Shown here: piece by piece, positions 22,253 to 36,017 of the stretch
Numbering within the stretch: position 1 is the first letter of the stretch
Layout of the letters: each line of letters starts with the position of its first letter
Assembly: GCA_004352715.1 (NCBI GenBank)
Contig: SCFE01000080.1
Span: 623,158 to 687,157 of the forward strand
Direction: 5' to 3'
Source of the DNA: Hofstenia miamia
Taxonomy: Eukaryota; Xenacoelomorpha; Acoela
DNA length: 64,000 bases
Translations under genes and position numbers: made by a program
The notes under the pieces: model-generated
Told to the model about the DNA's origin: nothing
What the model saw: only the letters and a program-made list of their open reading frames with translations
The model's database searches: none

Positions 22253-22647
22253 CGATTTCTTTCATCAATTACTACGTAAATCTTTTTGTGTTGTATAATA
22301 GTAGTTTTCTATTTGATCAACGTGCAATATTGTATAATGCTATCTGTGAACAACAGTTGGTGTTGTACAAATGATTTGTAATCAAATTCTTTTTAAATTT
22401 GGTTGCGCATGCTTTCTCTGCTTAAAGAAAACCCCGCTACTTAAAATCCCTACAATAGATTTCACGCAAAGTTCATGGTCTATATATAAAAATCCCATCT
22501 ACTTGAAAAAATATATGTAAAATTTTCATCATCAAAAAATATACATTCATTTAAATGTAATACTTAGCAATAGTGTGTTGGGAAGAAAAATAGTATTTAT
22601 TTATATGCTTTTATCGGCTTCAATTATAATGTTTCCACTGAACTTAC

Positions 22648-22885
22648 TCACCAGCGGTGAACGCAGGGGGCATGGTGGAATGCCCCCCTCCGTCAGGTTT
22701 TGAAATTTGATTTTGATTTAATAAATCAACAAATTTTTCATAAAAAATTGAAAAATTTAAAATCTAGGATCGTGAAATGAATTTTGTAGGGTCTATTTTT
22801 TCAATATTTTCAAAAAAATTCATTGGGTAATGACGAAGATGTCCCCCTCGTCAGAAAATCCTGTGTAAGCCTGGTCATCACGCCT
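22648..22885. repeat. Possible MITE-like repeat with GGGGG/CCCCC palindrome
   Basis: A GC-rich island, gcagggggcatggtggaatgcccccctcc, sits at one end and a related gtccccctcgtcag...cctggtcatcacg at the other, around an AT-rich core. The outer parts (caccagcggtgaacgcaggggg against the reverse complement gaccaggcttacacagg) match only loosely. It stands out sharply from its surroundings. Confidence 0.3.
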
Positions 22886-22899
22886 CTCTATATTTATCA

Positions 22900-25800
22900 A
22901 GGAAAACAGTTTTTTAAATCAATATTTGTTCTTTTTTATGTCTCTTGAATTCTGCATTTCAAATTTCGCAAATTGCACCACAATGTTTCAAACAATTGAC
23001 AAAAAAGTAAAATTATTCAATTTTTCTGGATGTACTAATACTGCTTAAAATAAGTGTAATAAAATGTAATATATCAAATCGGCTAACAACTCTACTTTTA
23101 TACCCAAGATGTGAATTATGAGTATAATGGATTTTGCTATGAGTCTAAGATTGTCATATAACTTGAGCGATATTACGCAAAGCTAACCTGCAACAACCTG
23201 CAACACTCAATGATTAGCATTTCTTACAAAAATAGATTGAAATCGTTGAAACGAATTTAATGATTAAGTAATAAGGAATTTAATAAATTCTGATGTTTCT
23301 TGGTGATTAGCATGGAAAGGAACAAACTCTTTGAACGTTATAAAACAATGATTTTGTTATAGAATTTAGCCAATTTAATGTTGTTTTACACTGCGCTTTT
23401 AAAAATTAAAGAAACTTTTTTCAGAGGAAGTTCGGGCTCATCTGCGGGGATGTTACAAAAATTTTGCCTACAAAATTTATATACTTTATTGTTGAAATTA
23501 ATTTGTTTTTACTCTGGGGGTTGCTAAATTCAAATATGAATGATGCAAAACGTTTGCGAGTCCACGAATCCAATTTTGTGTCCAAAACTCTGGTTGTTAA
23601 ATTAGTAACTATCATTCGGTATAGTCCTGCACCCCATTCTTTGTAAGATTGATCAAACTTGTTATATACTCTCACTTAGTGTTATCTGCTTTCCAATGTG
23701 AGAGGAACTAGGATCAAAAATTCATAAGGTTACCATACTTTAAAGAAAAATTATATTTTTGTGTTGGAGGACATCCTTATTTATATTCTATTCCACAATA
23801 GGGTTCACTTAATATATCTAAATTTACACGCGGTCAATTCCTGCTATCGCATTCCTACTTGAGAAGAACTCCTTCACGTTTTTATTGGGTACCTCAAGAC
23901 ATTTCTGTCCTTCATGATTCTAAGATAAATGTGAGTTTATGTTGATCTTTCCAATAATTAAGTTTTACCTTTTTGTTACCCAATTTATTAATTTTGGAGA
24001 TGCATGAGTTGAATACGGAAAAACATATTTTACTTCAATCTTTATTATAATTAGTTTAATACTGATTGAATACGAAGTCAATCTCAGACCATCTAGGAAA
24101 AGATCAACGCTCAAAGTCTAGTTGCAACTCTAATGTTAACAAACGTAAGATATAGTAAAGTAATGGTCAAAATATGTCTGTTACAAAAATATTTTTTATT
24201 TGCATTCAGTAACATTATCGCGTCAGTATAAAAGTTATCTATAAATTCGGTATAGTACGAATAAGCTCAAACAACGAAAACACCATGTGGATGAAAATTT
24301 TAAGAAGAGAATTCGAAAGAGACTAATGGAAACTTTTCTCGATGTAATCCATGTTTAATTGGGGATAGTTTACTGTGTCATCACCATCTCCTCGATTTGA
24401 TTCTGAAAAAGATATTTGAAATGACAACATCCGAAGTATTGTAATCGGCGTGAGTATTGGTGAATGGATCCTCTCAACAGCATCTGATCGGTGCTCTGTA
24501 AAAAGTTTGAAACAAAGTGAAATTGTTACATTATTTTTGCAACTATATATTTTCTATTGTTATGACTTAGATTGTTAAATTATGTTTTTAGATAGAAGTG
24601 ATCAAATAATCACTAAGTTTTTCGCTTGAATATATTTACAAGTCAGAAGTCAGCATGTCAATATTATGCCTAGTTTAAATATTATGTCATAACTATGATG
24701 AAAAACTAGCATAAAGTATATTAATGATTTTTACATTGTAAGTGCTTATATGAAAAATATAATAGTCAATAAATTCTGCGGCTGACACTATTGTATTTAC
24801 TAAAAAGTTAAGCACATGCATATGCCATAGGCCCTAATATGAATCCACAAAAGAACGACTTCTTTTAAACAAAACAGTATCATATTACTATTCCAATGAA
24901 TATGTTTTAAATTCCATGGGCATCAATTAGTATCAATTAAATTTTTTAAAAAACTGCTCTTGATTTGATTTGCATTGATGTTAAATTGAACAGCAAACAT
25001 GTGCCTAGGATTTTTAAATTGCTTTAGTATTTCCAAAAAAAACATATTGTTTCCATTCTTTGCCCAAAGTACCCTTGAAAATATATACAATGCATGCTTA
25101 AAAGTGAGGAAAGACGCCCCCCTTAATCCCCTTCTTGGCACCATCACTGAATATTTGTAACACATTGTAAACCTTGTTGAATAATGTTTTGTTTCGTTTG
25201 TTAGTAAATTTTAAGATCGGTCACTTCTGTAAATATATAAGAGATAAAAAAAATGCGCTTTTTATTTATGCTTTGGAATCGCTTGGAGTTCCGATTCAAT
25301 TGTGTTATTGGATTAACATGTAGTAGTACTCGTACATGAATATATTTTAAGTAATTTCTCTTCATTTGATAATCCATCTTCTGCAAAATCAATATGCTCA
25401 AATTTTCAAAGTATTTCAACGAATTTTGAGGAATATTAGCAATAAAATTTTTTACTGTACAGAGTGAGGTTGTACATTTCAACGTACGATATTGACATCA
25501 GTCATTCTAGAACTTAGTATTTTAAAGTTGGAAAAAAAACAAGTCTGTTTTTACGATGACCTACCCTATTTTCTGAAATCTGAAATCCAATTCTAGGGGG
25601 TTGTATTTTCTAATAGATCAATCAAATAGCATTTTGAAAAATTTCCACAATTTCTTTTTCACAAAAGGATATAGGTATAACGCTTTTTGTTGAGCTGGAA
25701 AAATAATAATTTTTGCTGAAATGAAGTGAGATAAAAATTCACAAATGGTTGCATAAGACCATGGGTAGGAGTGATTTTTTGTGTACTCAGCAAAACCAAA

Positions 25801-27420
25801 ATTGTTGCAAAAATGTATATTTGGTTGGATGTAAAAGAAGGACCAATATGTCAAATAAGTGTTGCAATATCAACAAAATATAACAACAAGAGTTTTGCTT
25901 ATTCTAATGTTCTGTCAAACTTTTTTTATTTGTCTATCAGTTTTAGATTTTTTAATTAATAATACGCTGCTTTCAAATATGCACTAAACTTTCAATATGA
26001 TAACAGATATTTCAAATGCAAAAAATGGAATATTTCCTCGAATTGTGTGCATTCTATTTTAAAGCATAGAGTATGAAACACTCGAGGAATTGTCTATTAA
26101 TACGTTTTGCATTTTTAATTATAAAAAACTACGTACGTGAGATATATTGCAGGAAACGCATTTTGCTTTGAGCAGTTGACCCATATAACACACTGTACCG
26201 ATAGATAATGTTCATTAGCTAACGCTGTTTATTGATTTAAGTTGACACGAATTTATAAAAAACATTTCAGCAAGTCGGTTAAGTACACACTTATACAATT
26301 GTCCATTCGAGTATGACGTAATATATAAATTGATATAGCGTGAAAGTTTCATAAAGAATTGATAAAATTGTTATACCATTAATTTTTATTTTTTCATGCA
26401 TTTTTGAAATCAGGTTTTAAATTTGGTTAAATTTATGAATAATGTTTTGCCAAACACTAATTCTTTTACTTCTTTCCACCCTCTTCGGGTTTGAGAATTG
26501 ATGTTTTATAAATGATTTAATGTAGTACATAATTGGCTTAAGCTGATTTTCACATATAATTTTTTAAATTTTTGTAGTGGAATCCACAATTTTTACACTA
26601 AAAGTTCTTAGTTTGCAATTTTTCATAATTTTGAAAAAGAACAATGTCTGTTTCATGTATAATGTACATGTAAGTATAATTATTATTTTATGATTTCATA
26701 CATACATATGCACGGCTAACGAAAAATCTTTATGCATATTACTTTCACTTTATATGCTAAGATATATAAAACAAGTTTGTGACTAATATCAAACCTATTG
26801 TGTGTATATACCTGCAATTAGCATAAACCATAATGAAAAGCCGAAATTTAACCATTTGTGTAAATATTTTATCAAAAGCATATTGACATGCAACCCTGCA
26901 CATCAAATTCGTAATGCTGCAAAACTAGATGAAGAAAATAGTACGAACAAAATTAATGTATACATGGAGCAAAATAATGTTAAATATTGTTATCCAAAAC
27001 GTGCCTTTACTCAATGAGTTTTAAGATGATAAGCCATTATAGCATTTGATTTGAGGGTTGAAATGTGAAGTTTTATCTTAAAATGGTATTATCTGCAGGA
27101 TTTCTTTCGACAAATTCAATTTAGGTCCAGAAGTAAGATTGACATTGTTGGCAATATTCGCGTGGTAATTATGCTGTAAACACATCGTTTCTTCTAAAAT
27201 ATCATATTCCCATGACTTTACAGTGTAGTGAGGATAAGTTTTGCAAAAATCAGTTGTAGTTTTTCTTATTTTGTTGTAAAATGTGGTCTTGTTAAGATGT
27301 TTTATTCAGCAGAGCTAAATTGTTATAAAATTTTGGAGATTTCCTAAATAATACTTGATTTATTAGTTTTGATGTGCAAATCAGTTCTGCGGGAAGTAGA
27401 TTTAAGTCCAAAATAACATT
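22900..27420. other. Long stretch without a recognised gene
   Basis: AT-rich. Several ORFs of 60-95 codons occur on both strands with no domain, splice or promoter support. The minus ORF at 23421-23675 has a balanced composition but is preceded by an in-frame stop and no acceptor. Confidence 0.45.
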
Positions 27421-27427
27421 ATTGATG

Positions 27428-27429
<2 letters not shown>

Positions 27430-27458
<29 letters not shown>
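27430..27458. repeat. (AT)n microsatellite
   Basis: AT dinucleotide run that ends abruptly in a less AT-rich, possibly transposon-derived block (27460-27850). Confidence 0.95.
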
Positions 27459-27460
<2 letters not shown>

Positions 27461-28024
27461 TATTCGCCACAAGAAGTATATCTGTGGCAAAGGGTGCTTG
27501 CTGGTTACAGATAGGTCTTATCTGAGTGGATCATTTACGACACGTGCAATGATTGTACATTGGCTTATTGAGATAAGCGATTGATCAGTGTTTGCTACTC
27601 AACTTGTTTTAATGGTCTTAACATTCATCGAACGAACTCGTAGTCACAGCCTCCTTAGTAAACTTCGTTAGTGAAATGAAGGAACTGGGACATCCTCTCA
27701 AAGCATAAGCCATTGCCTCGGTTTTCACTTTTGATCAGTCTCATCGCAATAAGCATTCTATGTGGCGCATTTTCAAATTACTACGCCTACTCAAACTCCT
27801 AATAGTTAAGGTCCAACCGAATTGTTCAAAATCCACCGTAATAGTCTTATTAGTTTTACGGTAACCCCATATAATAAACAATAATGTATTTTTCAGCAAA
27901 AATCAATTTATATTTTAAAAACTGCTTTTTATGTCAAAATTAAGCCTTAGAAACTCTACGTTCAGCAATTGTAAAATATACTGTGATCGAGCAACGCATT
28001 ATTCCAAAATGTTTCCATAGCATG

Positions 28025-28256
28025 GAACTCACTAGTCCAGGCTATCTTCTTCAAAACTAACATAATGAACTGGTATTCACTTCGTTGTTTTGCAAAGGGT
28101 ATGGTATAGGTTGTACTGTTTGAAAACCTTTAACAGGGTTGCACGCAATGTGTCTTGAGCAACTTCTATGCAGTCCCATTAGGCAAATATTTCCTCAACA
28201 ATTTTCACCAATATGATGTCCTCGGTCTCATTAAATATCCGGCTCTTGATTGCACA
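28025..28256 (-). pseudogene. Unidentified coding-like remnant
   Basis: One minus-strand frame has coding-like stretches (IKSRIFNETEDIILVKIVEE and LRATLLKVFKQYNLYHTLCK) separated by single stops. The composition differs from the AT-rich flanks. I recognise no family; a decayed transposon protein is likely. Confidence 0.2.
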
Positions 28257-28693
28257 AAAGCTTTTTATATAGCCTACATTATTACCTACATTATATTATG
28301 TTTTTCCACACTTATAAACTAACTAGATAATTTATATGCATTCTTATGTCTCTGTTGCATGTAGATTTCATGTGCTTAGAATTAAATGGTGATATTCATT
28401 TTAATTGTTATGGCATTTGTTGAGAAAATTCAGTTTTACGAGCAACACATAATTGCTCTATTGCTATGGATCTTTGATGTAGAGAATCAAATTCTCTCAC
28501 TTGTGTCACAACTGTTGCTCTAATATTATATATTTGTGAGCTCAACATATCATATTTTACATTACATACGAATGGTAATATTTTTTATTGTTTTTTGTCT
28601 GTCAGTTTTCATATAAAACCTAGCTTAAAACTCATGAACTTCAAAGACCCTCTTTAGTCTATTGCATACTGGAAGATTCCTGTATAGGTTTTT

Positions 28694-28940
28694 TTAACCT
28701 TAAGCAGCCTGAGAATTATTGAAAATGTTTCATGATCTTTTGTGAAATTCTTTAAACGCTTATATTTCAAAAACTAATGAGGCTATCCAAAATTTGACTG
28801 AAATCATATAGAAGAGTGTCCCTTCTTTCAAATTTGCGCTTAAACTGCGACCTGGTGCTTACCCTATGCTTTGCGTCCAGCACGCTTCAATGGATTTCAA
28901 ATGTCTGTATCTACAAATCAAGAAATACTAAAAGTTCGTA
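28694..28940 (+). repeat. Dispersed unclassified repeat, copy 2
   Basis: Shares with copy 1 the blocks taacctta/gca/agcctg, tcatgatc, cacgcttcaatg and atcaagaaat, and with 32605-32740 the block ttaaacgctt...aactaatg. Confidence 0.55.
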
Positions 28941-29709
28941 GTTTATCCAATGAGTTTTGGGTTTGGATAGAATTTACAAATTTCATAATAATTTAAATTT
29001 TCAATGAACGTTAGTTCATCTTTTCACGTACTTTTAGCACATAACTAGACTTTATTGCAGATTTTCATTCAAGCACGTTTAGATTTCCAAATTCGTTAAT
29101 AGTTTTGGAGAAAATGTTTATATTGTGACGTTTAAGTAGACTCCAGGTTGTTTATAAGATAAATTATTGTAATTTATGCTCCTTTAGAAATATATGATTG
29201 AAATGATTCTGCTGTCCTCTAAAATGTTGTGGTAATAAAATAATTCTTAAACAATTCGTTTACATAAAATGTTTGATTCTCTCTTAAATAAATCTGTAAA
29301 TTCACTATATAATGTAAAATCGATTATTAAATGCACAGTTGAATGATTACATAAGAGATTTTTCTGGCATCTAAATACAAAGAATACCAGTCCAAGAATC
29401 TCTAAACGGTCATTTGAATTCGTTATCACTGTAAAACAAATTGTAAAGCAGGGAGTGGCAACCAAATTATAAGTACATCACATTCAAATAAAAGTGGAAC
29501 ATATCATTTTGACATATTTCAATATTAATTATATAATAGAGATGGACATAGGCTGGGCTTGACCGAGTTGTGCCTCGTGTGGTGGTCTTGAGACGAGGGG
29601 TTGAAGATCATTTTGTGCAAAAGCGCAATTCAAATGCAGTGATTGCATCATAATAAATGAACAACGTAGTGAAAAGGTGAGAAACTTTCATCACATTGTG
29701 AAATTTTAC

Positions 29710-29712
<3 letters not shown>

Positions 29713-29750
<38 letters not shown>
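29713..29750. repeat. (AT)n microsatellite
   Basis: AT dinucleotide run following a GC-richer block at 29540-29660 of unknown nature. Confidence 0.95.
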
Positions 29751-29751
<1 letters not shown>

Positions 29752-29759
29752 TTATATAC

Positions 29760-32700
29760 TCTTCTATGTCTTAGCTTAAGTTTTCCTATTTCACTGTTTA
29801 AATTTTATTATAGGTTCCTAACACACCCAATTTGAAAAAAAATTATTTTAAGGATCATAAATGAGTAGAGGCGAATTAGGGTGGTATCTAAAGCGTCATA
29901 TCCCGAGCTTGTGCCAAAATATTTCCTCCAAGTCTATCTTTGATTATCACTCCAACCACAAGTCTAATTGACATTAACCAAATTAATTTCTTTTCGAATG
30001 TTTGGAATTCATACAAGCAAGTGACTAGCATAATTAAACTCATTTCAGCCATAACTTCACAGTCATAAAATTAATTGACTAAAGAAATTTCATTGAATTC
30101 ACAAAAAGACTAGAAAATTTAAAATTTGGATTAGAAATATTTTTTTAGAGATTATCTCTGCATACGTCAGTCAAAACCCGTAAGATGATTTTTCGAAACT
30201 ACTCAAATTTATTGTGAAAATACACTTAAAATTTATATCCACGAATCTTCTTGATTATGATAATAAATTGAATTGCTACAGACTTTTTTATGAAACCAGT
30301 GTAATGGTAATATTAAAATTTTCCAATAATGTTATAATTAATAATTCATAAAATAATTTAGTCAAACCTTGATAGCCAAAATATCTCAAAGAATAATTTA
30401 TGTCTTTCTGCGAAGCATGATACTTTTAATAACGCATTTAGAACTCAAATGGGACACATTTTTAAACTTTTTTATTCCTTCTATAAATAAGTATCAAAAT
30501 TTCACACAAACATTTTTCAAAATTTTAACAAACGATTTTCTAAAAATTTTTACCAAGTAAATCCTTGTATTCTGCATAAAATGAAATGATGAAGCAACTT
30601 GTTTGATCATTTTCTCATGAACCACTTTTGGTGCCCACAGGAACCAAGGAACTGTGATTGTATTTTTCCGTTTCCGAAATTGGTTTTTACCTACATATAC
30701 AAAGACAGTAGAACACAGACTTTGCATTGGCTGTAATTTCCAAGAACAAAGGGCTTAATAAATGTTTCCCAAATGTTCATAAACTGTACAGGAAAGTTTG
30801 TAAATCCAATGCAGCCAAAGTAGATCTCGGCGAATTACATGTGCCTGTAGAATTCACATTTGCTGCAGGTTTGTGACTAAACTCTGTCCCAGTTAATAAG
30901 TAAAGTTTTATATCAATAATTGGGGTTTTATTATAGCATAAATACCATGGTTTTGGCTTGAAATAGATAGTCTAGAATCTTGTGCACATTATAAAAAAAA
31001 TGAAAATCAAAACTTGAAAACTGAAAAGACCATGTATATTTAAAAAAAGATATAAATTTAAACCGCTTTACTTATAACCTGGGACAGATTTTAATATTAT
31101 ATATATTATTTCTCTATCTTTCTCGATAATCAATTACAGAATAGGCACTTACACTCGTTACACTTGAGAGATTGCTTAAAATAGTTTATCGCTGAGCGAA
31201 TTAATAAACCTTTCAATTAGCTAACAACTAAGGCAATGCTGAATTTATTGAAGACATTCAGATGAATTCTTAAGAATATAACATTATAAGGATAGTGGCA
31301 CTTGCCCATCCGTGATTATTTTAGATACACATACATCAGAATTACCGTTGATCAGGATTTAAATATCGATATCTGATCCATGGATATACACTGTCGATGT
31401 AGCAGAAAGTATCTTATATGGATATCCATTGATCGCTTTGAATTAAAAATACAGAGTAACAGATAAATATATTCATTCTTATTGTAAAACAGCATAATAT
31501 TTACAACCATTTTCTCAATTGGATTGGATATGTATGGGAAAATAATCGATCCACGGTAAACCTGGCAGATATCATAAGATTCGAGTTTCTTCTCTCAATA
31601 TTATTTTAAGAGCAATGAATGTCTTCATAATATATATTTATCGTAGAAAATTCCATTGATAAACAAATTTTTGACATGAAAAAGAATTCCTGGAATTATT
31701 TTTGATTATTTCTTTATTATTTTGATTCTCTGTTAATCATACATGTAACAATGGACAACTGTGACGATCTCGCATTATGCAAGGGAACAATGAATCACGG
31801 TAAATTTCAATTTTGGCTCTTTCTGTAATGAGATTTGATGAATAAGCAGCTTTCTTTTACTGATATTTTTAGTATCTTCAGACAAATTGTACTGCCCATT
31901 GGAATCCAAAGCTGCCCACTAGCATTGTTATGAGCATATTTAGTGGTTTTGCACTCTTTTAAACCTCACAGATGTGGCATGAATCAGAGCTATGGAGTGA
32001 AGGTACATACAGGCTCATGAAGTCCAATGAAGCGTCGCGGACTGTAAGAAATAATATGTATAACCCCAGCAATGTCTAAAAGGAATTTTTTCTAGAATTT
32101 TCAATTTTAATATATATTGTCCTGTAACACTCTTATCAGTAAATGTGCTGTCTAATTTTACACGTTGTTGCCTTAGAAACAATTTATGAAATGTGTTTTT
32201 AAAATATCAATCTCCTTTGGTATGCAGTGGCACATATTGAAAAATATTCGAATTTACTAAGTAACCCCACTAGTTACTTAAATGCTCGAGAATTGCTTGT
32301 GAACAAAGTAATCGAAGGTCTTAATAAAAAATTTCGCAACAAGACCATGCACTAATGTAACTCTAGGTCTTTTAACACGAGAAGATAAATAATTTTGGGC
32401 TTAACATTTTTGACGGATTGTAAGTATGCATTGCCATAGCTATGATGCACAAGAATGGGATGGGGGGTTGAGGTCAATGTTGCGAAGTGTCACACCATAC
32501 CACATACCCCGATTTTGTTATAGGCCTATTTCATTTTGCAGCCAATTATACAGTATTTTTCATCCCCAAAAACGTAATTGATATACACATAATTTTATTT
32601 TTAACCCTTATTCTTCTGCGATTTTCAATATCTGTGATGGCTTCCCCAAATATTGTTTAAGCGCTTCTAACTCACGAACTAATGGAGACACCACGGACGC

Positions 32701-34990
32701 TAATTTGAATATTTTTACAAAATTCGGATTTCCCATTGAAAAAAAAATCATATTTGCATGTAATTTCAGCATAAGCACATGTTATAGCACATATCTTCAT
32801 CATAATTGTGTCTATGCAAAAGGCTTTCAATATTTCTTAACAAGGTTCGATAAAAATGTGTTTTCATAACATGCTATAATTTATCCAATATAATTCTGAA
32901 TTTTGAAGTTTCCTATGTATTTTTGTTATAAGAATCCAAATTTACTAAAGTAGGTTTACAGTCATTTGCAAATTGTTTTGCTGAAGCTATTAAATATAGA
33001 TTCACAATGCAATTTCTATTTCTTTATGCAGCATAATAGAGTTTCTCCTAAAAATATTTAATAAAAGTGGGTTAACTCCTTATGATGATTTAAATTTTAT
33101 GGAATATCTCTTAAGATTATCTATTAATTAAATTGACTTATTTGAAACTATAAGTGTCTGAAGATGGGTATACAAAAATGTGGGATAGCTAGGAGTCTAC
33201 ACACAATAAACTACAATTTTCACTAAATGAAATACATTTATTTCAGTTTTAGTAGTTGTTTGTGTAAGACCTGAAAATTCTCGTCTGTAGATTAATATTT
33301 AACTTAATTTTACTCTATGCCGCAGTATATGACAAGTGATTCACTAAGAAATACGTTTTTGACATCGATTACAGTTAATCTCTTGTTAACTTGGCTCAAT
33401 TATAAATTGAGATTTGGTGAATAGATGAGTTGGCTCGGTGAATCACATCAATTATGCCCAATGCGTTGTTTTGAAAATCTTTGAGTTTGATAGCAAGTAA
33501 GAGAACGCTATTCAGCTCATTAATTGGAAATATTGTCATAATATATGGCACAAATGAGGTACATTACAAAATATATAACTAACTAAAGTTCAAAGCTTAT
33601 TCCATTGCCATATTAGCTAACATTTTTATGTTCTTTACAAGATTTTAAAAACTAAACAAATGTGAATACCAGGGATGAATTCAACGCGATTGCCAAAAGA
33701 TTGTTCTACAGAGTGGCAATATGAGTTTAAAATGGACTCATAACAGACCCAATCCAACCTGAAATAAAAATTTCAATTAGCAAAATTTAACGTCATGGAT
33801 CTCTCTCCAATCAAATTATGATTATGCAGTTGCTTTATGATAGGATAAACAAAGTCATTCATTAGTATTAGTTTGACAAGTATTGCTTAATACCAGCAAG
33901 TTTTTGATCAATCACCCCAACTCGATCCTACAATTTGATATCCGAACTTGGCCCAAATACATGATCTCAATTTCTAGATTGTTAGAGTCATAGTGATTAA
34001 AGTAGGCCTTAAGTTTTTTGAAGTCAAGGTATATATTTGCAAAAAAAATACGAATTTAAATAGTAATTGTATGTTAAGAAAATCTTAATCAAATCGTATA
34101 GGAGTCATATAATGATATATAATATACTTTCTCTATCCAAGAAAAACTTCATGACTTTCTCTTCTAAATTTTAGTAAAACAATTTAGTTTACAACAACTA
34201 ATGTCTTGAGAAAGTAGGATAGAGTCGCTAATATTGCAACAAGGTAACGGATTGAATTGGTATGATCTGTAAATTTGGTTAAAATTAAATTGTGTTATTA
34301 GTAAAAGAAACATCAAAAGACAAGCTACACTCATCGTTTGAGGCCTTTTTCCAAATATTTTTAGGAAATTGTATGTCTTAAGCGCATTTTTTTCAAAAAC
34401 AATTTCAATTTTTTTATAAATACTAACCATTTCAATAATATTTAAATTAAAGGCAGAAAATTGTTTTTTATGGTAGCTTGAGAAGAAGCTTCGAAAAAAT
34501 TGGTTCTTCATTATGTTAATCATATAATTAGAATTGAATTTTCTGAGTTCTTTCACCTTAAACAGTCTAGTCTCTAATTACAGCGACAAAACATTTCCCG
34601 AATTTATTAAAATATTTATGTAAGTCAATTTTGAAATTTCGAAGTCGTAAGGCTTGGAGATATATTTTAGTAAGCGTGCTGAAAATGTATTTTTGTGCCT
34701 AAGTATTAAATATTTTTCATTGGAAATTCCGATTTTTTAAAAATATTATGAATATTATTTAAAATTTATGTTCAGGAAAATATAAGGTTGAAAGACCAAC
34801 ATAATCTTTAACTGATATATAGATAGACCAGAGTTGGAACCGGCTGCCAAAAATACAACTTCACGCCCAGTTTCCTTGATTAAAATATATCTTATTGTTT
34901 TCCATTAAATATTCATTGAATGAGTGGCACTAGTATTTAAAAATGTTTAGCATAAAGGAATTGAGATGTTCAATATAGTTTATATATTGG
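29760..34990. other. Long stretch without a recognised gene
   Basis: AT-rich, apart from the dispersed repeat copy at 32605-32740. The longest ORF (minus 34164-34556, 130 codons, F/N/K-rich) lacks any supporting signal. Confidence 0.45.
32605..32740 (+). repeat. Dispersed unclassified repeat, copy 3
   Basis: Contains ctgtgatggcttccccaaat followed by ttaagcgcttctaactcacgaactaatgg, matching copy 4 at 46960-47080 and partly copy 2. Confidence 0.5.
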
Positions 34991-34992
34991 CA

Positions 34993-35019
34993 AATATATA
35001 TATATATATATATATATAA
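34993..35019. repeat. (AT)n microsatellite
   Basis: AT dinucleotide run. Confidence 0.9.
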
Positions 35020-35171
35020 TATGCTGCATCGTACTGCATGGAGGAATTTTATCAGACTATGCTTTTCATTCCTGATAATATCCTTTCATCAATTTTGATT
35101 TTGCGGTTCATTTTTATGCATTTATGTTTTTATCAGAATTTTGAGTACAATGTTCGTTAATATAATAGGGT

Positions 35172-35308
35172 TCCTTTCAAACAAAAAGACAAAACAATTA
35201 AGTACTTTTTCGAAACTAAATGACGAAATATTCTGGTTATTTTTCGAAACAAAATAACGAAACATTTTGGTTAATTTTCGTTACAAAACCACGAAACAAT
35301 AAGGTACC
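35172..35308. repeat. 34-bp minisatellite, four units
   Basis: Four consecutive units of 34-35 bases at 35172, 35206, 35240 and 35275, each built as tttcgaaac-aaaat-acgaaa-cattttggtta with drift. The first unit is the most diverged. Just downstream the core tttcgtta recurs inverted at about 35323. Confidence 0.7.
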
Positions 35309-36017
35309 ATTGTTGCCTAAGTGTTTCGTTAATTTGTGACCACTAGTTTCGTTGATGTCACCTAAATTTGTTATTGGAGTTCACGGAATTAGCTAGTTAT
35401 TAATGGAGAAACCAGATAGAATACTCATTTGCTCCAAGCTCATGATGATTATTTTCGACCGCATAATATAAAGTACCATAAATTAAATAAATGTTACCAA
35501 TACTAATTAATCATCATTTCGGTTTACAATTCCAAAGAAAAAATGCATGTTGGCATAGTTACATGGCGTTGATGCCAATATCAATAGTAGCGTTCTAATT
35601 TCAAATTCTATTAGCCTAATTATACTCAAAGCGTGCAAATATTTCTGGAAATGATTATTTTCAAATGAGAAAGTTTTCGTTTACTTTTCAGACATTTGTT
35701 TAAGAGTTAATTTATCAACAACAGATGCACAATTTTAATGAAAATATCTGCTATACGTTTATCATATTCCGTCATCTGTTCATTTTCCATTCCAGTTACC
35801 TTTAACCCTTTCTGGTGCGGACTAGCATTCGGAGTGTATGAGGGTCGTTACTAATTAGAGTTATATCTAATATAGACGACAAACTTTATGACAAGAATTG
35901 CGCCAACTGGTGGCACAAAGTTATCCAAATGCAAATTTAAAAATATAATCTTTTCAATGCAAAACTATAACAAACTTAAAAAAGCAAAAAGTCAATATAT
36001 ATATATATATATATATA

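Noticed and set aside
23421-23675. 84-codon minus ORF of balanced composition
   Set aside because: An in-frame stop lies just upstream, no acceptor fits the frame, and there is no recognisable motif.
34164-34556. 130-codon minus ORF
   Set aside because: F, N, I and K-rich as expected by chance in AT-rich DNA; no domain, promoter or splice support.
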